Shown piece after piece: positions 44,465 through 52,252 of a stretch of 64,000 nucleotides of DNA. The stretch comes from Thauera sp. 2A1 (GTDB lineage: Bacteria; Pseudomonadota; Gammaproteobacteria; Burkholderiales; Rhodocyclaceae). Position numbers and translations under genes: made by a program. Positions within the stretch are counted from its first letter, which is position 1. The number at the start of each line of letters is the position of its first letter. The DNA lies in assembly GCF_009469595.2 (NCBI RefSeq), contig NZ_SSXV01000018.1, positions 35,227 through 99,226 on the forward strand. Reading direction: 5' to 3'. The notes beneath the pieces are model-generated. The model was not told the DNA's origin. It searched no databases and saw only the letters and a program-made list of their open reading frames with translations.

Positions 44465-45607
44465 TCAGGCGACGGCCGCGGTCTCTTTGCAGGGTTCGGT
44501 GCCACGCGCGTCGTCGAGGCGGGCGTACAGCGCGGCGAGGCAGGCCTCGGCTTCGGCGGCGATGCCGTGGATGACGTCCTCGCAGCTCTCGAGCTTGCCG
44601 ATCGCCGCCGCCACCTGGCCGCTGGGCAGGATGCCTTCGTCGGGGAAGCCGTCCACCATCGAGCGCTGCAGTAGCACCGGCTGGTTGGCCGACATCACCG
44701 TCTGCGACACCGCGCCCGGGTCTTCCTTCAGCGCCTGGCGGAACACGCCGAGCATGTGGCCGAGGCTCATGCCGGTCTGCTGCTTCCAGTGCCACGCGCT
44801 CTTGAGCGCGATCAGCAGCCGGCCCATCGGGCTGGCGCCCTCGAGCTTGTTGATGAAGGGGTTCTCGATCATGCGGTGGCGCATGCCATCGACCGCGAGC
44901 GTGACGCGCACCTTCTGCGGGTCGTCGACCTTGACGTAGCGCTCGAGCGTGGCCGGCGGCGTCGGCGAGTCGGTGGTCATCAGGAAGCGTGTGCCCATGG
45001 CGATGCCGGCCGCACCGGCGGCCAGCGCCGCAGCCAGGCCGCGCCCGGTGGAGTAGCCACCGGCGGCGATCACCGGCACCTTCACCGCCGCCAGCACCTG
45101 CGGCAGCAGGATGGTGGTGGGCACGCCGCCGGTGTGGCCACCGCCCTCGCCGCCCTGGATGGTGATCATGTCGGCGCCGAGCTCGACCGCCTTGATCGCG
45201 TGCTTCAGTGCGCCCACGGTGGGGATGCACAGCACGCCGGCTTCCTTGAAGCGGGCGATGGTCTTCTTGTCCGGCCCGCGGCCATAGCTCACCGCGCGTA
45301 GCTTGTACTGGATCGCCAGGTCGACGCACTGCGCGGCGTTCTCCTGGAACATGTGGAAGTTGAGGCCGAAGTTGCTGCCGCCGGTGGCGGCGATGACCTT
45401 CTGGATCTCGCCTTCGAGCTTGCCGGCGTCGATGGTGGCGCCGGCCAGGAAGCCGAAGCCGCCCGCCTTGGTGGTGGCGATCACCAGGTTGGCGTCGGCC
45501 ACCCAGCCCATCGCGGTCTGGATGATGGGAAAGCGGCAGCCGAGGCGCTCGGTGAGCGGCGTGCGCAGCAGCGCGGAGAAATCAGGATTCATGGCGGAGT
45601 GACTCAT
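44465..45607 (-). CDS. ipdC: IpdC-like FMN reductase (nitronate monooxygenase family)
   Basis: 380 residues, FMN TIM barrel of the 2-nitropropane dioxygenase family. PIIQTAMGWVADANLVIAT, GFGFLAGATID, ITIQGGEGGGHTGGVPTTIL and AAGGYSTGRGLAAALAAGAA mark the FMN phosphate site. IpdC acts on 5-OH-HIC-CoA-type intermediates in ring C/D breakdown in actinobacteria. The start ATG overlaps the stop of the upstream hydratase by 4 bp. The ipdAB, echA20 and ipdF genes nearby make this assignment strong over a generic nitronate monooxygenase. Confidence 0.83.
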   Translation of the reverse strand: MSHSAMNPDFSALLRTPLTERLGCRFPIIQTAMGWVADANLVIATTKAGGFGFLAGATIDAGKLEGEIQKVIAATGGSNFGLNFHMFQENAAQCVDLAIQYKLRAVSYGRGPDKKTIARFKEAGVLCIPTVGALKHAIKAVELGADMITIQGGEGGGHTGGVPTTILLPQVLAAVKVPVIAAGGYSTGRGLAAALAAGAAGIAMGTRFLMTTDSPTPPATLERYVKVDDPQKVRVTLAVDGMRHRMIENPFINKLEGASPMGRLLIALKSAWHWKQQTGMSLGHMLGVFRQALKEDPGAVSQTVMSANQPVLLQRSMVDGFPDEGILPSGQVAAAIGKLESCEDVIHGIAAEAEACLAALYARLDDARGTEPCKETAAVA

Positions 45608-46515
45608 GCCTTGTGCTCGCCGGCGGCCTGCTTGTTGGCGCTGGCCATGGCTTTCGCATCGTAGCCGCCGAGCTTGTCGCCCGACAGCAGTTCGTTGTGG
45701 GTGTGGGCGAAGTGGTGCCAGGCGAACACCGCGTCCATCGCAGTGCGCTTGCCCTGCAGGTCCTCGACGTGGTTGATCGCCTGCTTGGTCAGCGCAAGGC
45801 CCATGCGCGGCTGCTTGGCGATGCGCGCGGCGAGCGCGTAGGTCTCGGCCTCGAGCTGCGCGCGCGCCACCACGCGGTTCACCATGCCCATCTGGTAAGC
45901 GCGCTCGGCCCCCATGCGATCGCCAGTCATGAGGAATTCCTTGGCGATGCGCGGATTGAGCTCGTAGGGGTGGGCGAAGTACTCCACGCCGGGGATGCCC
46001 ATGCGCACGACCGGGTCCTGGAAGAAGGCGTCGTCACTGGCGACGATCAGGTCGCACACCCAGGCCAGCATCAGCCCGCCGGCGACGCAGGCGCCCTGCA
46101 CCATCGCAATCGTCGGCTTGGGCAGCTCGCGCCAGCGCCGGCACATGTTCAGGTAGACCTCCTGCTCACGCACGTAGAGGTACTCGCCGCCGGGCTTGTT
46201 GGTGTGGTCCCACCACAGGTGCACGCGGTCGAAGGGCTTGTTGATGTCGCGCCCCGGCGTACCGATGTCGTGGCCGGCGGAAAAGTGCTTGCCATCGCCG
46301 CGCAGCACGATGACCTTGACCGCGTCGTCATCCACCGCACGGCGGAAGGCGGCGTCCAGCGCATAGGTCATCTGCGAGTTCTGCGCATTGTTGAACTCGG
46401 TACGGCTCATCGTCACCGTGGCGATGCCGTCGGCCACGGCGTACTGCACCGGGCTGTCGGTCTCGTACACCGCGTTGTCGGGGCGGGTGACGAAGTTCTG
46501 GTCGGGGGCGCTCAT
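45604..46515 (-). CDS. Enoyl-CoA hydratase (crotonase family)
   Basis: 303 residues from ATG 46515 (AGGAAG upstream). Crotonase landmarks are VLRGDGKHFSAGHDIGTPGR, MVQGACVAGGLMLAWVCDLI and FQDPVVRMGIPGVEYFAHPY. It is longer than usual because of an insertion around residues 100-125 (LWWDHTNKPGGEYLYVREQE). It is distinct from EchA20 and likely hydrates another unsaturated acyl-CoA of the pathway. Overlaps ipdC. Confidence 0.85.
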   Translation of the reverse strand: MSAPDQNFVTRPDNAVYETDSPVQYAVADGIATVTMSRTEFNNAQNSQMTYALDAAFRRAVDDDAVKVIVLRGDGKHFSAGHDIGTPGRDINKPFDRVHLWWDHTNKPGGEYLYVREQEVYLNMCRRWRELPKPTIAMVQGACVAGGLMLAWVCDLIVASDDAFFQDPVVRMGIPGVEYFAHPYELNPRIAKEFLMTGDRMGAERAYQMGMVNRVVARAQLEAETYALAARIAKQPRMGLALTKQAINHVEDLQGKRTAMDAVFAWHHFAHTHNELLSGDKLGGYDAKAMASANKQAAGEHKA

Positions 46516-46537
46516 CTCTGCTTCTTCCTTTGCGGCC

Positions 46538-47338
46538 TCAGGCTGCAGTGCGGATGCCGGGCGGGTTGCCCTTGATCTGCGCGCCACGCAGGTCGTGCGG
46601 ATCGAGGCGGCGGATGATCTCCAGCTGCGCCGCGGTCGGGTGCGGGGTTTCGCCCAGCTCCGGCGCCTTCAGCAGCGGGAAGCCGGTCTTCTCCTGCACC
46701 TCGTCGAAGCTGACGCCCGGGTGCAGCGAGCGCACGCGGATGGCGTGATCCGGACCTTCGAAGTCCAGGACGCAGAGGTCGGTGACGATGCGGCGGATGT
46801 CCATGAAATCCTGCTTCATGCCGGGCTCCCAGCGCGCCGGGTTGAAGCCGACGCCGGACACCATGTCCACCTCGCCCTCGACGAACACGCGCTTGCTGTG
46901 GTTGGGCACGAAGAAGGAGTTGATGTGGTTGATGCTGTTGCCGGGCAGGCCGCGCACGCCGAGGATGGCAGCCTTGGGCTTCTTGTAATCGCCCACCACC
47001 GAGAGGTTGGTCTGGCCGAAGCGGTCGATCTGGGTCGGGCCGATCATGGCGTGGCGGCGGCCGCCCCACACGCACTCGAACACGCGCTCGAAGGACATGT
47101 AGCCGGAGTACTTCGGCACATAGTCGCCGCGCGGGCCGAGCGGAATCGGCTCCTCGATCAGGAAGCATTCGCTGTCGGTCATCAGCAGCTCGGGGGCGTA
47201 GGTGAGCTTGGCCAGGCTGGCGCCCAGGCGGGGAATGACGCCGATGCCCGAGGCCAGCACTTCGCCGTCGCCGCGCCAGGCTTCCGAAGCCGCGACGATC
47301 ATCAGCTCGGCCAGGGTGAATTCAGTGTTGTTGCTCAT
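46538..47338 (-). CDS. ipdB: IpdB-like ring C hydrolase beta subunit
   Basis: 266 residues from ATG 47338. A family I CoA-transferase beta-type fold: TLAELMIVAASEAWRGDGEV, ASGIGVIPRLGASLAKLTYA, SFERVFECVWGGRRHAMIGP, DRFGQTNLSVVGDYKKPKA, GLPGNSINHINSFFVPNHSK. This matches IpdB, which with IpdA hydrolytically opens ring C of COCHEA-CoA rather than transferring CoA. It lies 14 bp after ipdA. Confidence 0.87.
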   Translation of the reverse strand: MSNNTEFTLAELMIVAASEAWRGDGEVLASGIGVIPRLGASLAKLTYAPELLMTDSECFLIEEPIPLGPRGDYVPKYSGYMSFERVFECVWGGRRHAMIGPTQIDRFGQTNLSVVGDYKKPKAAILGVRGLPGNSINHINSFFVPNHSKRVFVEGEVDMVSGVGFNPARWEPGMKQDFMDIRRIVTDLCVLDFEGPDHAIRVRSLHPGVSFDEVQEKTGFPLLKAPELGETPHPTAAQLEIIRRLDPHDLRGAQIKGNPPGIRTAA

Positions 47339-47352
47339 GCCGCTCGCGCTCC

Positions 47353-48228
47353 TCAAAACACCGGCAGGGGCAGCTTGCCCATGCGCTCGATGCCGCCGTT
47401 CTTGACCTGGTAAGCCGCCTCGCCCGGGGTGACGAACTCGTCCATGTAGGCCTGCCAGCCGCCCTCTTCCGCCGCGCTGGCGACGTAGCGCTTGAAGTGG
47501 CTCATGTCCCAGCCGTACTCGGGCGCGCAGGTGGTCGGGTGGGCGCCGCAGGGCGCATGCACCACACCCTTCACCAGGTAGCGCTCGAAGGTGTTGAGGC
47601 GGGCCTGGTCGGGGGTGAGCGCCAGGCGCTCCTCGACACGCTCGGCCGACACGTAGCAGGCGTCTGCCGCACGTGCGACGAGGTGATCGAAGTACGGGTC
47701 ACCGCCCTGGATCAGGGTGTTGCCGAGCTGGTCGGCGACGTTGACGTGCACCAGCGCGACGTCGAGCTTGAGCGCCGGCATCGCCAGCAGCACCTCGCCA
47801 TCGGCATAGGGCGACTGGATGGTCTTCAGCTCGGGGTTCAGCTTGGTAATGTCGGTTGCGAGACCGCAGCGCGTGGGCAGGAAGGGCACCCGCATGCCAG
47901 CCGCGCGTAGACCCCACTGCCACATGCCCTCGTCGAGCTCGAGCAACTCCAGCGCGCCGGATTCACGCACCTTGCGGTACCAGGGCTCGAGCGGAATGGC
48001 GTCGAGGGTGGCGAAGCCGAAGATCAGCTTCTTCACCTTGCCGGCGGCGCACAGCATGCCCACGTCCGGGCCGCCGTAGGACACCACGGTGAGGTCCTTC
48101 ACGTTCGAGCGCAGGATCTCGCGCACGATCGCCATCGGCTTGCGCCGCGGGCCCCAGCCACCGAAACCGATGGTCATGCCATCGCGCAGTTGGTCGACGA
48201 CATCGGCCGTCGTCATCAGTTTGTTCAT
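47353..48228 (-). CDS. ipdA: IpdA-like ring C hydrolase alpha subunit
   Basis: 291 residues from ATG 48228 (AGGAAAG upstream). A CoA-transferase alpha-type fold: TTADVVDQLRDGMTIGFGGW, GPRRKPMAIVREILRSNVKD, VSYGGPDVGMLCAAGKVKKL, GALELLELDEGMWQWGLRAA. It partners IpdB; the pair opens ring C, the step that commits the hydrindane to beta-oxidation. It sits between hsaC (26 bp away) and ipdB. Confidence 0.87.
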   Translation of the reverse strand: MNKLMTTADVVDQLRDGMTIGFGGWGPRRKPMAIVREILRSNVKDLTVVSYGGPDVGMLCAAGKVKKLIFGFATLDAIPLEPWYRKVRESGALELLELDEGMWQWGLRAAGMRVPFLPTRCGLATDITKLNPELKTIQSPYADGEVLLAMPALKLDVALVHVNVADQLGNTLIQGGDPYFDHLVARAADACYVSAERVEERLALTPDQARLNTFERYLVKGVVHAPCGAHPTTCAPEYGWDMSHFKRYVASAAEEGGWQAYMDEFVTPGEAAYQVKNGGIERMGKLPLPVF

Positions 48229-48254
48229 GGATTCTTTCCTGTTGCCGGCCGCGC

Positions 48255-49157
48255 TCAGGCGGCCTGTTCCTGCTGACCCACGCCGAAGTCGTGGCCCCAG
48301 ATGCTGACGCGGGTGAATTCGAAGGCGTTGTGGCGTTCCCAGTCGCACTGCAGGCCGCCGTAGCCGTATTCGAGGTCGAAACCGGACGGCGTCTTCATGT
48401 AGAAGGAGATCATCCGGTCGTTGAGGTGCTGGCCCAGGGTGGCCGACAGCGGCACCTTGTGGGCGATGCGGCGGTCGTGCGCGCGGCCGACTTCGGTCAT
48501 CGAATCCACTTCCACCATCACATGCACGCAGCCGCTCGGCACCGGATACTCGGCGATCGCCAGGCTGTGATGGCGCGCGTTGTTGCAGTGCAGAAAGTGG
48601 ATGCGAATCGGCGGCGCCGCCGGGTCGGGCCGGAAGTTGAAGATGTCCGACAGGCCGAAACCGAGCACGTCGCGGAAGAAGGCCGCGGTGGCATCGAAGT
48701 TGGGCGCCGGCATCACGGTGTGGCCCAGGCCCATGTCGCCGGTGAGGAAGCGCGGCACGCCCTGCGGCGACACGAAGGGCTGGCAGTCCGACAGGTGGCC
48801 CCAGCACAGCTCGTGGCGGTTGCCCGAAGGATCGACCACGACCGCGATCGCCTGCATGCCACGCTGGGCGACGGCGACCGGATCAGCCAGTTCATAGCCC
48901 ACGCCCTTGGCCTCCAGCGTGGCGAGAGCAGCCTTGAAGGCGCCCTCGCCGGCCAGCTCCCAGCCCGAAGCGACATAGCGGCGCTCGGCGCCCGGCACGA
49001 CCAGAATGCGGAAGGGGCGCTCGTCCATCTTGACGTACAACCCGCCACCCGGTGCCGGCGAAGTCATCATGCCCAGCACGTCCTCGGCATAACGCTTCCA
49101 TTCATCGACGTCGTCGATCTGGGCGACGAAATAGGCCAAACCACGGATATCGACCAT
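48255..49157 (-). CDS. hsaC: HsaC-like extradiol dioxygenase
   Basis: 300 residues from ATG 49157, the length of HsaC. Two VOC domains; the active site is in the second: Fe ligands H146 (GLGHTV), H212 (CVHVMVEV) and E263 (GFDLEYG). The catalytic residues H195/H196 (ARHHS), H244 (LGQHLND) and Y253 are kept. HsaC cleaves the catechol 3,4-DHSA in the meta position, giving 4,9-DSHA. First gene of a 13-gene minus-strand operon that otherwise encodes ring C/D enzymes, 66 bp after element copy 8. Confidence 0.87.
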   Translation of the reverse strand: MVDIRGLAYFVAQIDDVDEWKRYAEDVLGMMTSPAPGGGLYVKMDERPFRILVVPGAERRYVASGWELAGEGAFKAALATLEAKGVGYELADPVAVAQRGMQAIAVVVDPSGNRHELCWGHLSDCQPFVSPQGVPRFLTGDMGLGHTVMPAPNFDATAAFFRDVLGFGLSDIFNFRPDPAAPPIRIHFLHCNNARHHSLAIAEYPVPSGCVHVMVEVDSMTEVGRAHDRRIAHKVPLSATLGQHLNDRMISFYMKTPSGFDLEYGYGGLQCDWERHNAFEFTRVSIWGHDFGVGQQEQAA

Positions 49158-49222
49158 CTGCTGACTCCCTGTGAACTGCTTTCTTGCGATGGGAGCATTG
49201 TGCGAAGAGCGCGAGGGATGCT

Positions 49223-49240
49223 CATCGTCCGTTGAGACTA
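49223..49240 (-). promoter_or_regulatory. Cluster regulatory element, copy 8
   Basis: Minus strand TAGTCTCAACGGACGATG, 66 bp upstream of hsaC and thus of the largest operon. CAATGC begins about 22 bp downstream. Confidence 0.78.
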
Positions 49241-49300
49241 AGCAGATCGGTTGTGACGGCCGCCCTGTTCGGGCCGCCGGCCGCCCGCTGCACACCCCCC

Positions 49301-49337
49301 AAAAAAAAGAGGCCGCCAACCCTTCCGGGAGGCGGCC
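49301..49337 (-). terminator. Rho-independent terminator after the DUF35-MaoC gene
   Basis: Stem GGCCGCC/GGCGGCC with a 13-base loop, followed on the minus strand by eight Ts. It separates the aldolase unit from the hsaC promoter. Confidence 0.75.
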
Positions 49338-49435
49338 GCAAACAGAGGAGAGTAAACCATGCTACGAAACTGCCGGTACAGCTACAACGCACTACAACGC
49401 CAACAACGCACTACGAAACCCCTGACACCGGCAGA

Positions 49436-50395
49436 TCACATGTAGAGGATCACCAGGTCGTTGATGACCGAGGGCCGCTCGCTGCCGACCACATGGGTGA
49501 CGATCTCGATCGTCATCTGCATGCCCTTGGGCAGCTTCTCGACCGCCTTCACCCGCGAGCGGGCCTGGATGCGCGAACCCGTCGGGACCGGCGCCGGGAA
49601 GCGCAGGCGATCGGAGCCGTAGTTGAGCATGTTGTTGAAGCCGACCACTTCGTAGTCGAGCGGGATGCGGAAGCGCGACTGCAGCACCTGCACCAGCGCG
49701 CCGTGCGCGATGGTGCCGCCGAAGGGGCTCTGCTTGCGCGCGCGCTCGGGATCGGTGTGGATCCAGTAGTCATCGCCCGACAGCCTGGCGAACTCGTCGA
49801 TCAGCGCCTGATCGACCACCACCTGGTTGCTCCAGGCCGAGTAGGTCTCGCTGACCAGCGCCTTCATCGCCGCCTCGTCGTCGAAACGCACCTGGCGCTT
49901 CGCGGCCTCCGGCTCGGCGCTGGCCTGGGCCTCGGCGGCCGCGGCGAGCGCAGCCGGCGTGCTGTCGATGCGGGACGGGATATCCTTGTGCGCCGCGGTG
50001 AAGCGCAGCAGCGCGGTACCGTCGGATTTCACCGTGTCGAACACCGGCTTGACCCGCATGCCGACCTTGATATCGGCCTCGTCGAGGCCGATCAGCGTGG
50101 TGTTGATGCGCACGCCCTCGTCGAGCTCGACCACCGCCATCTTCTGCGGCATATCGTCGGCGAAGTCGGGCAGCGTCGGGACGCGGGTCAGGGTGTAGGT
50201 GTAGAGCGTGCCGGTGCCCTTGACCTCTTTCCACTCGAGGTCCTGCGACCAGCACTTGTCGCAGTGACGGCGCGGAAAGAAGATCCAGTGGCCGCACGAC
50301 TTGCAGTGCGGCAGCGTCAGGCGGCCTTCCTTGAGGCCGTTCCAGTACGGCGCCGAGATCTCGGTCGGTGTCGGCAGCGGTTTGTTGGTCGACAT
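49436..50395 (-). CDS. DUF35 (OB-fold, zinc ribbon) - MaoC fusion protein
   Basis: 319 residues from ATG 50395; an ATG at 50404 overlapping the previous stop is an alternative. The N-terminal half is DUF35 with a rubredoxin-like zinc ribbon (C31, C34, C45, C48) and an OB fold. A low-complexity Ala/Glu linker spans residues 146-166. The C-terminal half is a MaoC hot-dog domain with D208-x4-H213 (DDYWIHTDPERA). In actinobacteria ChsH2 joins the same domains in the opposite order; its DUF35 part activates the Ltp2 aldolase. The thiolase-like gene 5 bp upstream suggests the same hydratase-aldolase complex for a steroid side chain. Confidence 0.82.
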   Translation of the reverse strand: MSTNKPLPTPTEISAPYWNGLKEGRLTLPHCKSCGHWIFFPRRHCDKCWSQDLEWKEVKGTGTLYTYTLTRVPTLPDFADDMPQKMAVVELDEGVRINTTLIGLDEADIKVGMRVKPVFDTVKSDGTALLRFTAAHKDIPSRIDSTPAALAAAAEAQASAEPEAAKRQVRFDDEAAMKALVSETYSAWSNQVVVDQALIDEFARLSGDDYWIHTDPERARKQSPFGGTIAHGALVQVLQSRFRIPLDYEVVGFNNMLNYGSDRLRFPAPVPTGSRIQARSRVKAVEKLPKGMQMTIEIVTHVVGSERPSVINDLVILYM

Positions 50396-50400
50396 GCTCG

Positions 50401-51612
50401 TCATGCTCCCTGGAGAATCAGTGCGCCCTGCTCGCTCATCACGCCACCGGTGCCCGAGACGAACACGGTGTCGCAGCGCTTGAGCTGGCGCTCGCCGGCG
50501 CGGCCGGAAATCTGGTGGAAGGCCTCGATGACCTGCGACATGCCGCCCGCAGTGCCGCTCTGGCCGAAGCTGAGCTGCCCGCCATGGGTGTTCATCGGGA
50601 AGTTGCCCTTGTAGGTCAGGTCGTGCTCGCGCACCCAGCGCATGCCCTCGCCCTTGGGCGCGAAGCCGGCGTCTTCCAGCGTCAGCAGCACGGTGATGGT
50701 GTAGCAGTCGTAGATCTGCGCGGCCTGGACGTCGCTGCGCTTGATGCCCGCCATCGCGAAGGCGCGCTCTGCGGCAGGGCCGATCGGCGTGTCGGTCATC
50801 TCGGTCGCGTAGGTCGGCGACTTGAAATAGAGGTGCTCGCCGAAGCCGGTGATGCAAGCGCCGCGGTTCTTCGCCCGAGCCGCGACTTCCTTTGAGGCGA
50901 CGATCACCGCCGCGCCGCCGGCCACCGGCATCACGATCTCGAGCACGCGCAGCGGCTCGGCGACCATCTTGCTGGCCAGCACGTCCTCGATGGAGAGCGG
51001 TTTGCCGAAGAAGCTGGCTTGCGGATTGGCCAGGGCGTTGGTGCGCTGGTCGACCGCAATCTTCGCCATCGCCACCGGGTCGTAGCCGTACTTGGCGGCG
51101 TAACGCTGGGCGATCATCGCGTAGCCGGTGTTCTGGCCCATGTGGCCGTAGGGCAGGTCGAACTCGGCCTCGGGCGCGCCGAAAGCGGTGCTGTGACCGC
51201 CGAAGCGCATCGCACGGGCCATCCAGCTCGGATCCTCGTCCGGGCCGAAGGGCGCCATGCGCGCGGGAATCACGCACAGCACGGCCTGGCACAGGCCCAT
51301 CTCGACCGCCATCGCCGCACGCCACACCGCCGCCACCGACGAGCAGCCGCCCAGGTCGACGACCTCGGCGAAGTTGAGCGACAGGCCGAGGTATTCGGCC
51401 GCCATCGCCGGCACGAAGACCTGCGCCTCGTGGAACTGCGGTCCGTGGATCACCAGGCCGTCGATGTCCGAGGCCTTGAGCCCGGCATCGGCCAGTGCCA
51501 TGCCGGCCAGGTCGGCCACCTGTTCCAGATGGAACATCCGCGGTGCGGTCGCGTACTTCTCCGGCTTGTACTGCGCGGCGCCGACGATTGCTGCATTTCC
51601 TTTCAGACCCAT
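50401..51612 (-). CDS. Ltp2-like SCP2-thiolase-fold retro-aldolase
   Basis: 403 residues of the SCPx/lipid-transfer thiolase group: NAAIVGAAQYKPEKYATAPR, VDLGGCSSVAAVWRAAMAVE, YDCYTITVLLTLEDAGF and GGQLSFGQSGTAGGMSQVIE. The canonical thiolase GHP and CxG motifs at the C-terminus are absent, as in aldolases such as Ltp2, which cleave 17-hydroxy side-chain CoA esters using Tyr residues (the YDCYT tyrosines are candidates). It is co-transcribed with DUF35-MaoC. Proteobacterial Sal1/Shy1 pairs do a similar job in bile-acid degradation. Confidence 0.82.
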   Translation of the reverse strand: MGLKGNAAIVGAAQYKPEKYATAPRMFHLEQVADLAGMALADAGLKASDIDGLVIHGPQFHEAQVFVPAMAAEYLGLSLNFAEVVDLGGCSSVAAVWRAAMAVEMGLCQAVLCVIPARMAPFGPDEDPSWMARAMRFGGHSTAFGAPEAEFDLPYGHMGQNTGYAMIAQRYAAKYGYDPVAMAKIAVDQRTNALANPQASFFGKPLSIEDVLASKMVAEPLRVLEIVMPVAGGAAVIVASKEVAARAKNRGACITGFGEHLYFKSPTYATEMTDTPIGPAAERAFAMAGIKRSDVQAAQIYDCYTITVLLTLEDAGFAPKGEGMRWVREHDLTYKGNFPMNTHGGQLSFGQSGTAGGMSQVIEAFHQISGRAGERQLKRCDTVFVSGTGGVMSEQGALILQGA

Positions 51613-51687
51613 GCTCCCTTACCTCGCTGATCGGGGCCTACGCGGCCCTGCATGGGTGAGAAAGATGCCACACGGCAGATCCGCGTC

Positions 51688-51705
51688 CATCGTTCAAATC
51701 GACTA
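51688..51705 (-). promoter_or_regulatory. Cluster regulatory element, copy 9
   Basis: Minus strand TAGTCGATTTGAACGATG, 76 bp upstream of the Ltp2-like gene. CATCTT lies about 20 bp downstream. Confidence 0.65.
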
Positions 51706-51831
51706 GTCCCCCCCGACATGGACCGCCGCGCGGGTGATCGCGCCTGTACCACCAAGCGCAACAGCCCGATGCGCATCGACGCACCGGGCCGGAAAGGACA
51801 AGAGAGATTCGGGGAGAGGCTGAAGGCCGCT

Positions 51832-52035
51832 TCAGTGAGTCGCCAGCATGGCGAGGAAGCGGTCGGTCGAAACGCGTGGCTGACCGCCTATCGCGAGGCA
51901 GGCGCCGCCTGCTTCGCCGCACGCCGGAAGCTGCACGGATTCGTCGAGCGATCGCTCGACGCCACGGTCCAGCAGCGAAGTCAGCGCCGAGACGCAGCCA
52001 AGCACCAGACTGCAGACCAGAATCTTGGTGAACAT
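51832..52035 (-). CDS. Small exported or membrane protein, uncharacterised
   Basis: 67 residues. ATG 52035 is preceded by AAGGAAGGAGAGAGGA, an unusually strong ribosome site. The N-terminus MFTKILVCSLVLGCVSALTS is a plausible signal peptide or membrane anchor; the Cys at 14 is not in a clear lipobox. The rest (LPACGEAGGACLAIGG) has a Cys pair that could form a disulfide. It resembles no family I recognise. Element copy 10 lies 145 bp upstream in the right orientation, which supports a real, co-regulated gene. No other gene shares this unit. Confidence 0.5.
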   Translation of the reverse strand: MFTKILVCSLVLGCVSALTSLLDRGVERSLDESVQLPACGEAGGACLAIGGQPRVSTDRFLAMLATH

Positions 52036-52179
52036 TCCTCTCTCCTTCCTTTCCCGGGTATCGGGTGCGCACGCACACCATCGAGGCAGGAACCCGGTTC
52101 AGCGCCGCTTCGCCTGCGACTGCCGCCCAAGTGTCTCCTCCTGCATGGTCGGCAGGTTGTCGCGATCGGAACGTCTGCG

Positions 52180-52197
52180 CATCGTCCGATCGGACTA
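52180..52197 (-). promoter_or_regulatory. Cluster regulatory element, copy 10
   Basis: Minus strand TAGTCCGATCGGACGATG; its core GTCCGATCGGAC is a perfect palindrome. It lies 145 bp upstream of the small protein gene at 51832-52035. Confidence 0.72.
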
Positions 52198-52202
52198 GAC
52201 AC

Positions 52203-52228
52203 AAAAAAGGGGAGCCTGACGGCTCCCC
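52203..52228 (-). terminator. Rho-independent terminator after the acyl-CoA synthetase
   Basis: Perfect 8-bp stem GGGGAGCC/GGCTCCCC, 4-base loop, six Ts on the minus strand, 25 bp after the synthetase stop. It isolates this unit from the small-protein promoter immediately downstream. Confidence 0.85.
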
Positions 52229-52252
52229 TCCATACGATCCCCAACACGATGA

